Positions 42,347-51,130 of a DNA stretch of 64,000 nt are shown one piece after another. The stretch is from a virus, in the IMG/VR virus record IMGVR_UViG_3300005529_000026, positions 30,357 through 94,356 of that record, one strand, 5' to 3'. How positions within the stretch are numbered: the stretch's first letter is position 1; each line of letters opens with the position of its first letter. Position numbers and translations under genes: made by a program. Below the pieces are notes generated by a model that did not search any database, was not told the DNA's origin, and was given only the letters and a program-made list of their open reading frames with translations.

Positions 42347-42571
42347 TTAGCCTCCTTGTTCTATTTGTTCTATTTGCTGTAGCCGCTGAATTGCCTCCGT
42401 CACCACGCGGCTATCTTCGTGCTGTCCCACAGAGCGGCATGTCATTTCAACTTTGAAAACCGCTTTGCATGACGAGTTATGGCACTCGGCCTGTGCGACT
42501 AGAGTGCCGATGGCACCTTCTCTCCAAGGTGCTCCTAGAACTAGGTCTTCGTTGCAGAACCAGCACTTCAA
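42347..42571 (-). CDS. small zinc-binding protein
   Basis: 74 residues from a TTG with AGGAG 9 nt upstream. CWFC near the start and CHNSSC in the middle suggest one zinc site; C-terminus is a Gln/Glu-rich helix. Confidence 0.5.
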   Translation of the reverse strand: MKCWFCNEDLVLGAPWREGAIGTLVAQAECHNSSCKAVFKVEMTCRSVGQHEDSRVVTEAIQRLQQIEQIEQGG

Positions 42572-42591
42572 TTTCTCGTCTCCTAGAAGGG

Positions 42592-42996
42592 TCAGTCGAG
42601 CAGAGTGATTGGGTAGTCGAGCTTGTACTTCATCGCAACGGCAAGCAATTCTTTCTTCCAATCCTCAACGGCGTACAGGTCATGCACACATTGAAGATTG
42701 TCTAAGAAACACCGCAGCGAATACTGTTCATCCAGCGTAAGATTGCTGCCATCCAGCCCTACGGCTTCCCATCCGAATCTCTGAATCAGTGCCGGAGCGG
42801 TGCATCCTTCCATATCGGGTTGATACTTGTCATCGGGGATAAGCGCACCGATGGCGCATTTCAGACCGCTATCGCTGCGATAGCGGCACTGCCCATCGGG
42901 GAGATTGGTGGTAACAGTCATTGACTTTTTCTGCTGCGAAAGCAGATGGTCGGTCACGCGATTAAACACTTGCTGTCGCAAATCGTAGAGAGTCAA
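42592..42996 (-). CDS. protein of unknown function
   Basis: 134 residues from a TTG 6 nt after GGAGG. Helical, with a few Cys. No family recognised. Confidence 0.55.
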   Translation of the reverse strand: MTLYDLRQQVFNRVTDHLLSQQKKSMTVTTNLPDGQCRYRSDSGLKCAIGALIPDDKYQPDMEGCTAPALIQRFGWEAVGLDGSNLTLDEQYSLRCFLDNLQCVHDLYAVEDWKKELLAVAMKYKLDYPITLLD

Positions 42997-43006
42997 AAAA
43001 GTCCTC

Positions 43007-44023
43007 CTAGGCTTCAACGGGAATCGGCGTGTAGCCGGTAGTGGGGATAATGACCTTCGGAACACGCGGTTTGTGCGGCTTTTTGCCGGATGCTTCTTCG
43101 GCTTTCAACTTAGCGGCCTTCTCAGCATCCTTCGCCGCCTTCTTTTCGAGTGTCAACTGCTTCATCCAGTTGAACGTCGCTAGAGCGCCTAGAAAGCCGG
43201 TGAAGTCAGCCTCAAACTCCTCGTGAGGCATGAACATCGTGTTGAACTTGCCGTCTTCCTTACCCATCTGAAGCAAGAGCCTCCCGTCATACTTCAGTTC
43301 GGGAAATTCCTCGCTCCGGGCATGTTGATACGCTGCAAGCTGTGCGCGGTATTCGTCATAAAGCGCCTTGCTAGATTTGAAGTCGCCCACGACAAACACG
43401 CGCTGCGTTCCAATGAACCAGCAGCTAGAGCACTCCGGGTCTCCGCAGCCGGTAAACCAGCCGTCCCAATCCATCGTTCCCGCGTAGTCATACATGCGGG
43501 AATAAACTTTGATTTCCGATGTCTTGGCGGTGAATTGATGCTTTTCCATCCAATCGAGCGCCGAGTTGATGCAGTTGACGGCCTTCTCGTTGTCAGGCAG
43601 CGCCGCCGTGAAGTGTTCGCCGCGAATTTGCGCGTGCAAACGGTCTTCTAGCCAACGATGCGCCATGTGTCCGATGTCTGTCGCTGTTTTGGAAATCTTG
43701 CGAAAGTTGAAGCGTGCTTCGTTGAACAGCGCTTCAAGCTGCTCTGCCGTGTAGGTTTCACCCGGCAGAATCTTCGTCCGCAGAAGGTTGCACGCCTCGT
43801 TCGCAGCCCACTGAGTCAACGGCCCGGATTTGTCAATCGTGGCCGTCACTGTGGTCGCGCCGGGGATAAGGATTCGGCCCTCTTTCGGGTCAACCCTGTA
43901 GTAGGCGTGCAACCTGTGGTCGTAATACAGAGTGACGGTGCCTTTGTAGAACGTCAGCACTTCGGCTTCGGAGTTGTCACCCTTCAGTAATTCGTCAAGG
44001 TCTAGAATTTCAGCCATGTCCAT
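43007..44023 (-). CDS. PD-(D/E)XK exonuclease (RecB/Cas4-like)
   Basis: 338 residues. The nuclease core motifs are HRWLED, then YDYAGTMDWDGWF (catalytic Asp), VVGDFKSSKAL (DxK) and QLAAYQHA (QxxxY). A CxxC pair lies inside (CGDPECSSC). The Lys-rich C-terminus may bind DNA. Probably processes DNA ends for the phage RecA. Confidence 0.78.
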   Translation of the reverse strand: MDMAEILDLDELLKGDNSEAEVLTFYKGTVTLYYDHRLHAYYRVDPKEGRILIPGATTVTATIDKSGPLTQWAANEACNLLRTKILPGETYTAEQLEALFNEARFNFRKISKTATDIGHMAHRWLEDRLHAQIRGEHFTAALPDNEKAVNCINSALDWMEKHQFTAKTSEIKVYSRMYDYAGTMDWDGWFTGCGDPECSSCWFIGTQRVFVVGDFKSSKALYDEYRAQLAAYQHARSEEFPELKYDGRLLLQMGKEDGKFNTMFMPHEEFEADFTGFLGALATFNWMKQLTLEKKAAKDAEKAAKLKAEEASGKKPHKPRVPKVIIPTTGYTPIPVEA

Positions 44024-44282
44024 GTCCCCACTTCAGGGAGCGGTTAGTAATGCAGTCTGTGCAGCCGCAATTTTCGGGATGGCTGCAATTGGCTAGGTGC
44101 CTGTAGGCGAGGCGTGCGTGGCGCATCGCGTCTGAAAGACGCAGTTCGTCTTCGTCCAGCGCTTTCAAGAACGCTTCGCTATTTCCGCCGCTTTCCTCCA
44201 TGCGGTTGATGTCCTTGCGTAATTGCTCCCGCAGGGTAGTCAGGTCACCGATGACAAGCGCTAGCTTTTCTAGGTTTGTCAC
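44010..44282 (-). CDS. helical protein with C-terminal Cys cluster
   Basis: 90 residues from a GTG overlapping the upstream stop (GTGA). Helical, ending in CSHPENCGCTDC, possibly zinc-binding. Confidence 0.55.
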   Translation of the reverse strand: MTNLEKLALVIGDLTTLREQLRKDINRMEESGGNSEAFLKALDEDELRLSDAMRHARLAYRHLANCSHPENCGCTDCITNRSLKWGHGHG

Positions 44283-44446
44283 GCGGCTGCCGCCATTTGC
44301 ACGCAGTACGCGCTGCGTTGCAGGTGTTTGTGATGGCAGCCGTTGGAGAGGCAGTGATTGCGCCCGCAAAAGACGCAGAAGATGGTTTCTTCAACGTCAT
44401 AGCCACAGTTGTCACAGAGGTTGACTTCTACGCCTTGTTCCACCAT
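44279..44446 (-). CDS. 55-residue zinc-ribbon protein
   Basis: ATG with GAGAGG upstream, inside the end of the AAA+ gene. CDNCG and CVFCG knuckles plus C/H residues (CLSNGCHHKH) form a likely double zinc site. Confidence 0.55.
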   Translation of the reverse strand: MVEQGVEVNLCDNCGYDVEETIFCVFCGRNHCLSNGCHHKHLQRSAYCVQMAAAA

Positions 44447-45531
44447 TTTCCTCTCTCCTTTGCGGATGTTGGTTGCAGCGGAATTTCCGCTAATCTCTCG
44501 AAAACCGCCGATACTTCCGGCTTGATAAGCTCGCGTGTGAACCTGTATTCGCCTTTCTTGTAAGTCACCGCAACGATTTCGTTTGGCCCGGCTTGACCAG
44601 AAGAAGCTAGGCGAGCTAGAGGCTGAACAATCTTTCTCTCGATGACACGGTTCAGTTCTCGTCCGCCATATTCTGCGTTGTAACCCTCGTCCAGCAGGGC
44701 TTTCTTGGCTTCCTTCGAGAATGTGACAAGGAACCCTTTGCCAGATTTCAAAATCCGTTCCTGAACTTTCGCTAGTTCTAGTTCAAGGATTTGCTCGATA
44801 TCAGTCTTCGTCAGCGTGCGGAACACCACCATCTTGTCAATGCGATTCATAAACTCCGGCGAGAACTTGCGCTTCGCCGCAGCGATGGCGGTGCTTTCTA
44901 CTTGTGAGTGGTGGGCGTCGTCCGCAGCGAATGACTGCGTGCCGAAGCCAAACTGTGAGCCTTGCAGTTTCGCAATGTCACCAGCGCCGACATTGGAAGT
45001 CATAAAGATGAAGGTGCGGGAGAAGTCCACGCGACGGTTATCACCCATCGTGAGAGTGGCCTTGTCCATGATTCCCAACATCAACTTCCAAAGCGCATCG
45101 CTTGCTTTTTCGATTTCATCAAACAGCAGCAGAGAAACCTTCAAAGAATCGGTGTGCCAGCGGTCAAGCAGGTCTTGAGCTAACGCGGGGTGAGTCTCGC
45201 GGTGCCCTAGATAACCGGGCGGTGAGCCAATGAGCTTGCAGATTTCGTGGCTGTGCTGGAATTCTGAGCAATCAATTTTGAGCACTGCGCCGGGGTCGCC
45301 GTAGAAAGATTCCGCAACTGCTTCCACGAGGCGCGTCTTGCCGGTGCCGGTCGGCCCTAGGAACATCAAAGTTCCCAGCGGTCGGTTTGGCTTGTTCATC
45401 CCTGCCAAGTAGGTCTCGTACATCTCAACCATGCGAGTAACGGCTTCGTCTTGGCCGATAACCCGCGCATGCAGGTCGGCTTCTAGCTTCAGGGCTGACT
45501 CGCTGCGAATGTTGGGATTAAGAATTTCCAT
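44428..45531 (-). CDS. Clp-type AAA+ ATPase (single-module, ClpB D2-like)
   Basis: 367 residues. Walker A GPTGTGKT (59-66), Walker B LLLFDEIEKA, sensor MTSNVGAG and the small C-terminal domain with YGGRELNRVIERKI match the second AAA+ module of ClpA/ClpB. The N-domain and first module are absent, so it is not a complete disaggregase. Possible chaperone or unfoldase for phage or host proteins. Confidence 0.82.
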   Translation of the reverse strand: MEILNPNIRSESALKLEADLHARVIGQDEAVTRMVEMYETYLAGMNKPNRPLGTLMFLGPTGTGKTRLVEAVAESFYGDPGAVLKIDCSEFQHSHEICKLIGSPPGYLGHRETHPALAQDLLDRWHTDSLKVSLLLFDEIEKASDALWKLMLGIMDKATLTMGDNRRVDFSRTFIFMTSNVGAGDIAKLQGSQFGFGTQSFAADDAHHSQVESTAIAAAKRKFSPEFMNRIDKMVVFRTLTKTDIEQILELELAKVQERILKSGKGFLVTFSKEAKKALLDEGYNAEYGGRELNRVIERKIVQPLARLASSGQAGPNEIVAVTYKKGEYRFTRELIKPEVSAVFERLAEIPLQPTSAKERGKWWNKA

Positions 45532-45789
45532 GAGTCCGGGGTCTTTATCCTTTTGAAAAGAAATTGGGGGCGTGCTGTTACGCCAAAGTTCATCTCATGT
45601 AGAGAGGCGCTTCTTACTCGCCAGCGAATACGGTCAAGCCTTCCGCCACATCGGGACACCGATGCAGATATACGGTTGTAGCTGCGGCCTTGCGCGTGTT
45701 GGCTCCTCGTTCGCCTTATAGACCGTTCGCGGAACACTCATTAAAGATGGCTGCTTCTAAGCCCACTGCCCCCGTTTTTGCTGTTAGTG

Positions 45790-46197
45790 CTAGTGCTTCT
45801 TGGAGCGAGCCGCTGCACGCATAGCCTTCGCTTTGACGGTGCGCGTGCGCTTCGTCACGGCTGTTGCCCAGCGGCGAATGATGCGCGTGTAGTACCGGCT
45901 GAATTCCTGACAGCCGATGCTGAGCCTTCCTCTTTCCATGTAGCTGAAGTGACCTGTTTCCATGTAGCTGAAGTGACCGTACGTCTGAGGACGGATGCGG
46001 CTGTATACATACGTCACAGTCGCGTCTGCTCCGTTGGTGCGGAAGTTCTTGTTGTTGAGTAGCTTGCGAACGGCAGTACGAGTGATGTAGCGACGAGCAG
46101 AAGCGTCGTTTTTGCTGTACTGCATATCCGTGAGGCGGTTCTTGCTCAGAGCGAACTCGTCGCCGTTGGTGTTCTTGATTGTGGTTGACGATGCCAT
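45790..46197 (-). CDS. basic repeat-containing protein, member of a local family
   Basis: 135 residues, start MASSTTIKNTNGDEFALSK and a very basic C-terminus (MRAAARSKKH). It contains an in-frame 24-bp duplication (GHFSYMET, GHFSYMER). Related to the fragment at 46.2-46.4 kb and to the N-terminus of the next gene. Confidence 0.6.
   Translation of the reverse strand: MASSTTIKNTNGDEFALSKNRLTDMQYSKNDASARRYITRTAVRKLLNNKNFRTNGADATVTYVYSRIRPQTYGHFSYMETGHFSYMERGRLSIGCQEFSRYYTRIIRRWATAVTKRTRTVKAKAMRAAARSKKH
45933..45978 (-). repeat. tandem 24-bp duplication inside a gene
   Basis: Two near-identical copies of a 24-bp unit (46 bp visible), adding eight residues to the protein in frame. Confidence 0.85.
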
Positions 46198-46243
46198 CGT
46201 CTTTGTTGTCTACCTCTTTTCTAGATTTGACTTTCGTTGGCCC

Positions 46244-46444
46244 CTAGTGCTTTTTGGTGCGAGCCGCTGCACGCATCACTTTTGTTTTGCGGCGTGTAAC
46301 TGTCTCTTTCTTCACGGCCTTCTTCATGGCCCACTTGCAAATAATTTCAGTGGTTGCCGGAGTAAACTGCTTGCACCCGATGTGGAGCTTCCTTCGCCAG
46401 ATGTAGCCACGGAACGTTGCTGCTCCGTTTGTGTGAACGGTGAC
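46244..46444 (-). pseudogene. fragment of a paralogous basic protein
   Basis: The frame ending VMRAAARTKKH and containing TNGAATFRG and LHIGCKQFT aligns with the C-terminal half of the neighbouring gene, but no start codon or N-terminal module is present. Most likely a decayed tandem duplicate. Confidence 0.5.
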
Positions 46445-46612
46445 TAGGATTACGGCTCCGTCTTGGCTTCTCGCTGGGCAAGCTCATTCAGCGAGCGATA
46501 GAGGATGAAGAAATGACTGGCGAAGCAGCGCAGCAGCTTGCCTCGCCAGTCGTGGCGTGATGTCGGTTGTCAACGAGCGGTCTTGCTGGCCGCCTGAGCA
46601 GCCGAAAAACAT

Positions 46613-47092
46613 TTATTTGCGGCGTCCATCAACTGCTAGGACGTGCTCGAAAGCTGAGATGAATTCGGCATCCGGTCGCGCAATGCGCAAGCAGATGCGG
46701 AGAACCTGAGACTGGGAAGCAAAGTGGCCGCGAGCCGCTAGCGCCCGGCGTAGTCTGTCGAGACGCTGCAAGTCCTCATCGTGCAGCCAGCAGTTGATTG
46801 GCTTACCGCGCTTCGGCGTCTTGTCGGATGTCCGTTTCGCCTTCACTGAATTGCCTCCTGCACAGTCTGCGCAGACTGACTGTAACGGAGAATGCGGCCC
46901 ACAGTTGCCGGATACCAGCGCGGCCCTTGCCGGGGCTTGCGCCCCTTGGCGCTTGCGGTCGAAGATTCGCCTGACTTCGGAGCGAGTGATGTACCGATGA
47001 AAGATGCCTCCTATGTCAGTCAAGCGATGCTTGCTGAGACGATACTTGGCTCCCCATTGGTCTTTGATTGTGATGAGTGACGAACGTGCCAT
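46613..47092 (-). CDS. two-part protein: paralogous N-terminal module plus helical C-terminus
   Basis: 159 residues. The first 50 (ITIKDQWGAKYRLSKHRLTD, then RYITRSEVRRI) match the N-terminus of the 45.8 kb gene. The C-terminal part (NCWLHDEDLQRLDRLRRAL, SQVLRICLRI) resembles a ribbon-helix-helix or helical regulator. Domain shuffling within the family is likely. Confidence 0.6.
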   Translation of the reverse strand: MARSSLITIKDQWGAKYRLSKHRLTDIGGIFHRYITRSEVRRIFDRKRQGAQAPARAALVSGNCGPHSPLQSVCADCAGGNSVKAKRTSDKTPKRGKPINCWLHDEDLQRLDRLRRALAARGHFASQSQVLRICLRIARPDAEFISAFEHVLAVDGRRK

Positions 47093-47109
47093 TTTTCGTT
47101 GCCTTCCTT

Positions 47110-47793
47110 CTAAGCTGTGGTTTGCGTTTCTTGGCCCACTTGCTCCGCGATGATGGTGCTAGTAGTAGGCACTTCATCTTTCTGCTCGCGGTACTGCGCC
47201 CATCGCTGTTTCTGCGCTTCGCTGATTGCTCGATGGCCTTCTTCTGACATCTCATGTGCGGCTAGTGCGTCGTCAACTTCGTCTTCAAACGCCTCGGACA
47301 GGTGAAAACCAAGGTCGCTGCTGCGCTCGTCGCGCTCTAGCTGACTGCTCTCTCCGGCTGCCAATTCATACGCTTCATTTGGAGCGGCCAACTGATTCAA
47401 CCGGGCAACGGCCCGTTCCATTTCGCGGTCGCCATCTAGGTATGAAATTTCGATGATGCCTTCTTTCGTCGCTTGGTCGAAGCGTCGTATGCGCGGAACG
47501 TCGCCAGCAGCTTCTAGGCACGGCACACATTCGGTCGCGCTTGGCATTGCTTGAAGTCGTTTTTCAGGGATTTGCTTTCCGCAGATTGTGCAGAGTTTAT
47601 GGGGTGTGCTACCGGCGTTATTTCCACCGGCAGCACTCCCGGTTGAGTCGCCTCGTGAAGCTAACAAGTTACGTCTCGCTGATTTGGATTGAACACCAAG
47701 GCTGCCTGTGTGGTGGTTCCCACAGCCGTGTTCCCGGCAACCTACCCGAAACACAACCGTGCCCCCGCGTTCGTCCGAACTACTTATTCCCAA
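47110..47793 (-). CDS. TraR/DksA-type zinc-finger protein, start uncertain
   Basis: The zinc finger LCTICGKQIPEKRLQAMPSA plus CVPC is the TraR/DksA C4 type; a long acidic C-terminus follows with EEGHRAISEAQKQRWAQYR. The 5' part of the frame is low-complexity and lacks a binding site; the true start may be near 47667. DksA-like proteins adjust RNA polymerase. Confidence 0.55.
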   Translation of the reverse strand: MGISSSDERGGTVVFRVGCREHGCGNHHTGSLGVQSKSARRNLLASRGDSTGSAAGGNNAGSTPHKLCTICGKQIPEKRLQAMPSATECVPCLEAAGDVPRIRRFDQATKEGIIEISYLDGDREMERAVARLNQLAAPNEAYELAAGESSQLERDERSSDLGFHLSEAFEDEVDDALAAHEMSEEGHRAISEAQKQRWAQYREQKDEVPTTSTIIAEQVGQETQTTA

Positions 47794-48017
47794 CGCAGCA
47801 AAACGCTAGAAACACCGGGTTGGGACTAACTGATGAGGCAGTTAACCTATGCAGATGCAGGTGCGAATGGCTGGTGAATGTCATGCAGGCTTATCCTCAG
47901 TTTTCGGAGGAAGAAAATTTCGGCCCGCCTCTATCCCATAATGCAGAGGGTGTTACAGGAGTCTCTCACTGAGCGGTGTTCTCCATCATCATGCTCAGTA
48001 ATGAGCTTACAGTGAAG

Positions 48018-48047
48018 ACAATACAATTACCCGGCATCGCGTGTCAA
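48018..48047 (-). promoter_or_regulatory. promoter upstream of the TraR-like gene
   Basis: TTGACA, 18 nt, TATTGT. The following 200 nt to the gene have no clear reading frame, so the leader is long. Confidence 0.65.
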
Positions 48048-48076
48048 GCAATTTTATTGCTTGTGTTCTGAGGAGG

Positions 48077-48343
48077 TTACGAGGGTTTTTGCTGGCGTTT
48101 GGCTTTTTTCTTGGATTGGTATTTCAGGAACTCGTACGGAGCGCCAGCGAGGAAACTAGGCACGTTAGAAGGAGTCTGCAAAGAGCCGGTGACTTGCACC
48201 CAACTCGCTTGCATGGAAATCTTGGTGCCTTTTACGTACATGCGGATTCCTTCGGCGCTGAATTCTGCGATGACCGGCGCATCTACGCCGTACACGCGAA
48301 TCTCTCGCTTCAGGACTTGGTTCTCTTTGAACTTAGTCGCCAT
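48077..48343 (-). CDS. protein of unknown function
   Basis: 88 residues from the ATG at 48343 with AAGGT upstream. Beta-rich, with a basic Lys/Gln C-terminus. No family recognised. Confidence 0.55.
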   Translation of the reverse strand: MATKFKENQVLKREIRVYGVDAPVIAEFSAEGIRMYVKGTKISMQASWVQVTGSLQTPSNVPSFLAGAPYEFLKYQSKKKAKRQQKPS

Positions 48344-48494
48344 TTTCAACCTTTTCAAAAAACAGGCCAGAGAATTCTTGATGCCCTTCTTGTGTCATCA
48401 CCACTACCCATTGCGGATGCCCAGTTGAAGCTAGGTGGTCATATTGATTTTCGTTGTGAACTTGGGAAACACAGTTTTGTGCGACACAAAACAC
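48333..48494 (-). CDS. 53-residue protein of unknown function
   Basis: GTG start shortly after the upstream gene; alpha/beta (WVVVMTQEGHQEFSGLFFE). Overlaps the next start by 11 nt, consistent with translational coupling. The binding site is weak. Confidence 0.45.
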   Translation of the reverse strand: MFCVAQNCVSQVHNENQYDHLASTGHPQWVVVMTQEGHQEFSGLFFEKVENGD

Positions 48495-48500
48495 CCCGTC

Positions 48501-48683
48501 TTAGATATTTCTCTCCAACTCACTTTCGAGCCGCTGAACCTGTGCGGTCACCGGGAGAAGGACTTCGTTCGCTAGAATGCTGAGCACCTTGCCGACAGCG
48601 CTTAATGGTGCTGTAAGAATTTGCAGCAGTGCTGCGCCCAGAATGGCAAGGATGCGCAGCCCGATTGAGACAGGCTTAATCAT
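48501..48683 (-). CDS. small amphipathic membrane protein
   Basis: 60 residues, GAGGAAAA before the ATG. Hydrophobic helix (about 8-28) and a charged C-terminus. Holin- or pore-like topology; role unknown. Confidence 0.55.
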   Translation of the reverse strand: MIKPVSIGLRILAILGAALLQILTAPLSAVGKVLSILANEVLLPVTAQVQRLESELERNI

Positions 48684-48714
48684 GTGAATTTTCCTCGGTT
48701 GTAAAAGTTGAGAA

Positions 48715-48894
48715 TTACTGCGGCTGGTAGTCTTGGTACAGTGCTAAGTGGTCAGCACACAAGGCATTGCCGGAATAAATGGTGATGGAGTCCGGTGCTT
48801 TCTCAAAAGCTAGCTCCCAAGTATTCGCGTCAACATAGCCCATGCGCCGCTTGGCTTCACGTAGCGTTTTTTGTAGGCAGAATGCGCACTTCAT
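48715..48894 (-). CDS. small CxxC protein
   Basis: 59 residues from the ATG overlapping the upstream stop. CAFC at the start and CADH near residue 46 could form one zinc site. Confidence 0.55.
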   Translation of the reverse strand: MKCAFCLQKTLREAKRRMGYVDANTWELAFEKAPDSITIYSGNALCADHLALYQDYQPQ

Positions 48895-49316
48895 CGGTCT
48901 CCTCGCATAAACACAATGAACAGGTCGGCTAACCCACACTGCGCCTTAGGATGCAAATAGGTTTCGGGAAAGCGCACGTAAGGGCGCTTGTTCATCGTGG
49001 CGGCTTTCGCCAGCATGATTATCATGCCGACGATATGCCGGTAACCCAGCCCTTCGCCCTTCAGCGTGGCCGGAGGTTGGATGTCGGGAAACACGCAATT
49101 CCACGCTTTTTGAAAGACCGGAATTGTCTTGAGCAGCGCCCATTCCGGCTCGCTCAGATTATCGGCAGTCGCTACGGTCTCCGTGGGAGTGATTTCTAGA
49201 ACGTCTTCAGAGAGTGGCTTGAGGTTTACGTCGCCGGAATGACAGATGACGGTGATAGGTTTGGTTTCAACCTCGTGCTCGGTTTCGTTTGCCTTGATGC
49301 GCAGTGTGTTCGGCAT
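48891..49316 (-). CDS. protein of unknown function
   Basis: 141 residues, beta N-terminus and helical rest. Overlaps the next upstream gene by 50 nt. No family recognised. Confidence 0.55.
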   Translation of the reverse strand: MPNTLRIKANETEHEVETKPITVICHSGDVNLKPLSEDVLEITPTETVATADNLSEPEWALLKTIPVFQKAWNCVFPDIQPPATLKGEGLGYRHIVGMIIMLAKAATMNKRPYVRFPETYLHPKAQCGLADLFIVFMRGDR

Positions 49317-50058
49317 TGGAGTTTCCTTTCAGAATCGTGACACCCCGGTGTTCTTCCAACATCACTTTTAGGTCTGCAACGGAATCATCGGGGTACATCT
49401 CCGGGCGAAACGGGTGCATGTACTCGGCTAGCGTGATGTCTTCGCCCATCATCCAACGGGTCACCGCTTTGTAGCCGTCAGAACAAATTTTGTAGTTGAT
49501 TGGCGTAATGCTAGGGTCAATCAGCTTCATGCCGATGTCCCGCGCCTTCTCCCAGTCAAAGATTGATGCCCGCGTGATTGCGCTAGGCGGAATGAGGCCG
49601 TAGTGACAGCACGTTCCCATGTGGTTCACGGAATGCTGCCACAGGTCGCCGCCGAACCACCAGATGTGCTCGCGGAACCAGATGGTGCGCTCTTTCATCA
49701 GGTTCCCCTTGCCTTTGAGCTTCTTTTCGATGGCAGCTAGGGGTCGCTGAATTCTGGGGTTGTCCCAGTGCTGACCTCGGCTAACCTGCTCTAGAAAGTC
49801 TTCATCAGGAAGCAACAACTGCTGGTCGAGCAGGTCAGTGTCAATTTCCAAGACTCCTAGCTCAGTGCTGTTGTCGTCTTTCGTCGCACAGTGTGCGAAG
49901 TAACCGGCGTAGCAACTGGTTAGATACACGCAATTTGGGTTGCTTTCGACGGTGTGTTTCCAATTGCCATTCTTGTTGGTCAGCCCGGCTCGCGGTTTCA
50001 GCCCTTCTTTCAAAGCTAGGCGGGCCACTTCAGCGCTCGTGCCGTGGTAGAGCTTCAT
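49267..50058 (-). CDS. ADP-ribosyltransferase-like protein (Tpt1/PARP fold)
   Basis: 263 residues. YHGTSAEVARLALKEGLKPR at the start supplies the H-type NAD motif, and CVYLTSCYAGYFAHCA resembles the second motif of RNA 2'-phosphotransferase (KptA/Tpt1) and PARP-fold enzymes. Tpt1 removes a splice-junction 2'-phosphate from RNA, which would fit the RNA-repair set, but a protein- or DNA-modifying role is equally possible. Confidence 0.55.
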   Translation of the reverse strand: MKLYHGTSAEVARLALKEGLKPRAGLTNKNGNWKHTVESNPNCVYLTSCYAGYFAHCATKDDNSTELGVLEIDTDLLDQQLLLPDEDFLEQVSRGQHWDNPRIQRPLAAIEKKLKGKGNLMKERTIWFREHIWWFGGDLWQHSVNHMGTCCHYGLIPPSAITRASIFDWEKARDIGMKLIDPSITPINYKICSDGYKAVTRWMMGEDITLAEYMHPFRPEMYPDDSVADLKVMLEEHRGVTILKGNSNAEHTAHQGKRNRARG

Positions 50059-50270
50059 GGAGTGTGTAATTCTCCCTTCTGAGGCTCGCTAGCCTCTCGC
50101 TTTAGTGCTGCGCGTAACTGCCGTGTGAGATAGCGCACAGTGGAGGCGGGAACGCGGCCTTGGTGCATCCCGGCGGCTCCCAACATCTCAAACTCCCGAA
50201 CAATGCGCTCAACTGAGCCGGTGGGCGCTGCTTCGACATATTCCTTCGCCGCTTGTTTTCGAGAATTCAT
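50055..50270 (-). CDS. small basic helical protein
   Basis: 71 residues; VRYLTRQLRAALKRE suggests a nucleic-acid-binding helix. Overlaps the ART-like gene by 4 nt. Confidence 0.55.
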   Translation of the reverse strand: MNSRKQAAKEYVEAAPTGSVERIVREFEMLGAAGMHQGRVPASTVRYLTRQLRAALKREASEPQKGELHTP

Positions 50271-50273
50271 TTT

Positions 50274-50588
50274 CTAGGAAACCTCCTTCCCCGGTCGGCA
50301 AATAATGACATCACCTACGATTACATCGTATTGGCGATGCAAGTACAGCTTGGTCGCTGTTTCATTGAACGGAAGACGCTTGCGCTTGCCGTCTTCGTTG
50401 ACGAACATCACATCTCCGGGTTGGATGTCATCATCTCCACCTAGATGTGCGAATCTGCCGGGCTGAATCGCATACACGGCCTCGATGTACTCGCCCACGA
50501 ACCCCTGCAATTCTTCTAGCGTGAACTCCATACCGTTCTTAGGAGTCACGCGCTGCACATCACCGTTTGTTTTGATGAGCACGGCCAT
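50274..50588 (-). CDS. DUF3846-like phage protein
   Basis: 104 residues. PKNGMEFTLEELQGFVGEY, MFVNEDGKRKRLPFNETAT and YDVIVGDVIICR match this small family, common in phages and mobile elements, of unknown function. Confidence 0.7.
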   Translation of the reverse strand: MAVLIKTNGDVQRVTPKNGMEFTLEELQGFVGEYIEAVYAIQPGRFAHLGGDDDIQPGDVMFVNEDGKRKRLPFNETATKLYLHRQYDVIVGDVIICRPGKEVS

Positions 50589-51024
50589 TTGTGAAATCCT
50601 CCACGGAAGTATAGCGCCAGTTATGGAAAGGCGTGCGCCACATACTCTCTGGCAACTGCTGTAGACGTGTCATTTGCCCGTTCTCGTAAAATGGTTCAAA
50701 CACCGTGATGTGGAAGTGGCCTTCATAGCAACGTACAGCGTAGATGAAGACAACTTCCTGCTCTAGCGGCGTAGAAGCATCCTCGATGAATGCTGTAAAC
50801 ATCGAAGACGAAGTTTTACCGTATTTTGCGACGTACCGTGTTGCCACAGCAGTCGTCTGCCTAGTGGGAGCCATGTTCTTTAGGCGCTCAGCCACACCTA
50901 ATCTCGTAGCGGCGCTTGTCGGAAAGCCGTTATGTGAGCAGTATACCCGCGCCGTTGGGATGTCGTCATCCGCCTCATAAAATTCTATGTAGGCGTTTGT
51001 TGGGAAGCGCTCGCGGTTTGCCAT
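50560..51024 (-). CDS. protein of unknown function
   Basis: 154 residues, alpha/beta, with aromatic-rich C-terminus (WRTPFHNWRY). The 5' leader contains a direct repeat ATAAGCCGGA before the start. No family recognised. Confidence 0.6.
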   Translation of the reverse strand: MANRERFPTNAYIEFYEADDDIPTARVYCSHNGFPTSAATRLGVAERLKNMAPTRQTTAVATRYVAKYGKTSSSMFTAFIEDASTPLEQEVVFIYAVRCYEGHFHITVFEPFYENGQMTRLQQLPESMWRTPFHNWRYTSVEDFTNGRAHQNKR

Positions 51025-51072
51025 ATCGTTTCTCTCCGGCTTATATCCGGCTTATAGGAGTGTGCGAATGCC

Positions 51073-51122
51073 CAGCCTTAGAGCACACGTCTCTAGGGCT
51101 GAGGAACCGCACACGCGGTTCC
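51073..51122 (-). other. tandem hairpins in an intergenic leader
   Basis: GGAACCGC/GCGGTTCC with a GTGT loop, next to a longer CAGCC-TAGAG hairpin. No T-run follows, so this is a structured leader or processing site rather than a terminator. Confidence 0.45.
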
Positions 51123-51130
51123 GTCTAGCT

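Noticed and set aside
45532-45789. possible 35-residue gene upstream of the AAA+ protein's neighbour
   Set aside because: A frame starting MSVPRTVYKANEE exists but lacks a binding site; no other signal was seen in this gap.
46445-46612. 41-residue frame beginning MFFGCSGG
   Set aside because: No binding site, lies between decayed paralogue fragments, and its composition does not look like a real protein.
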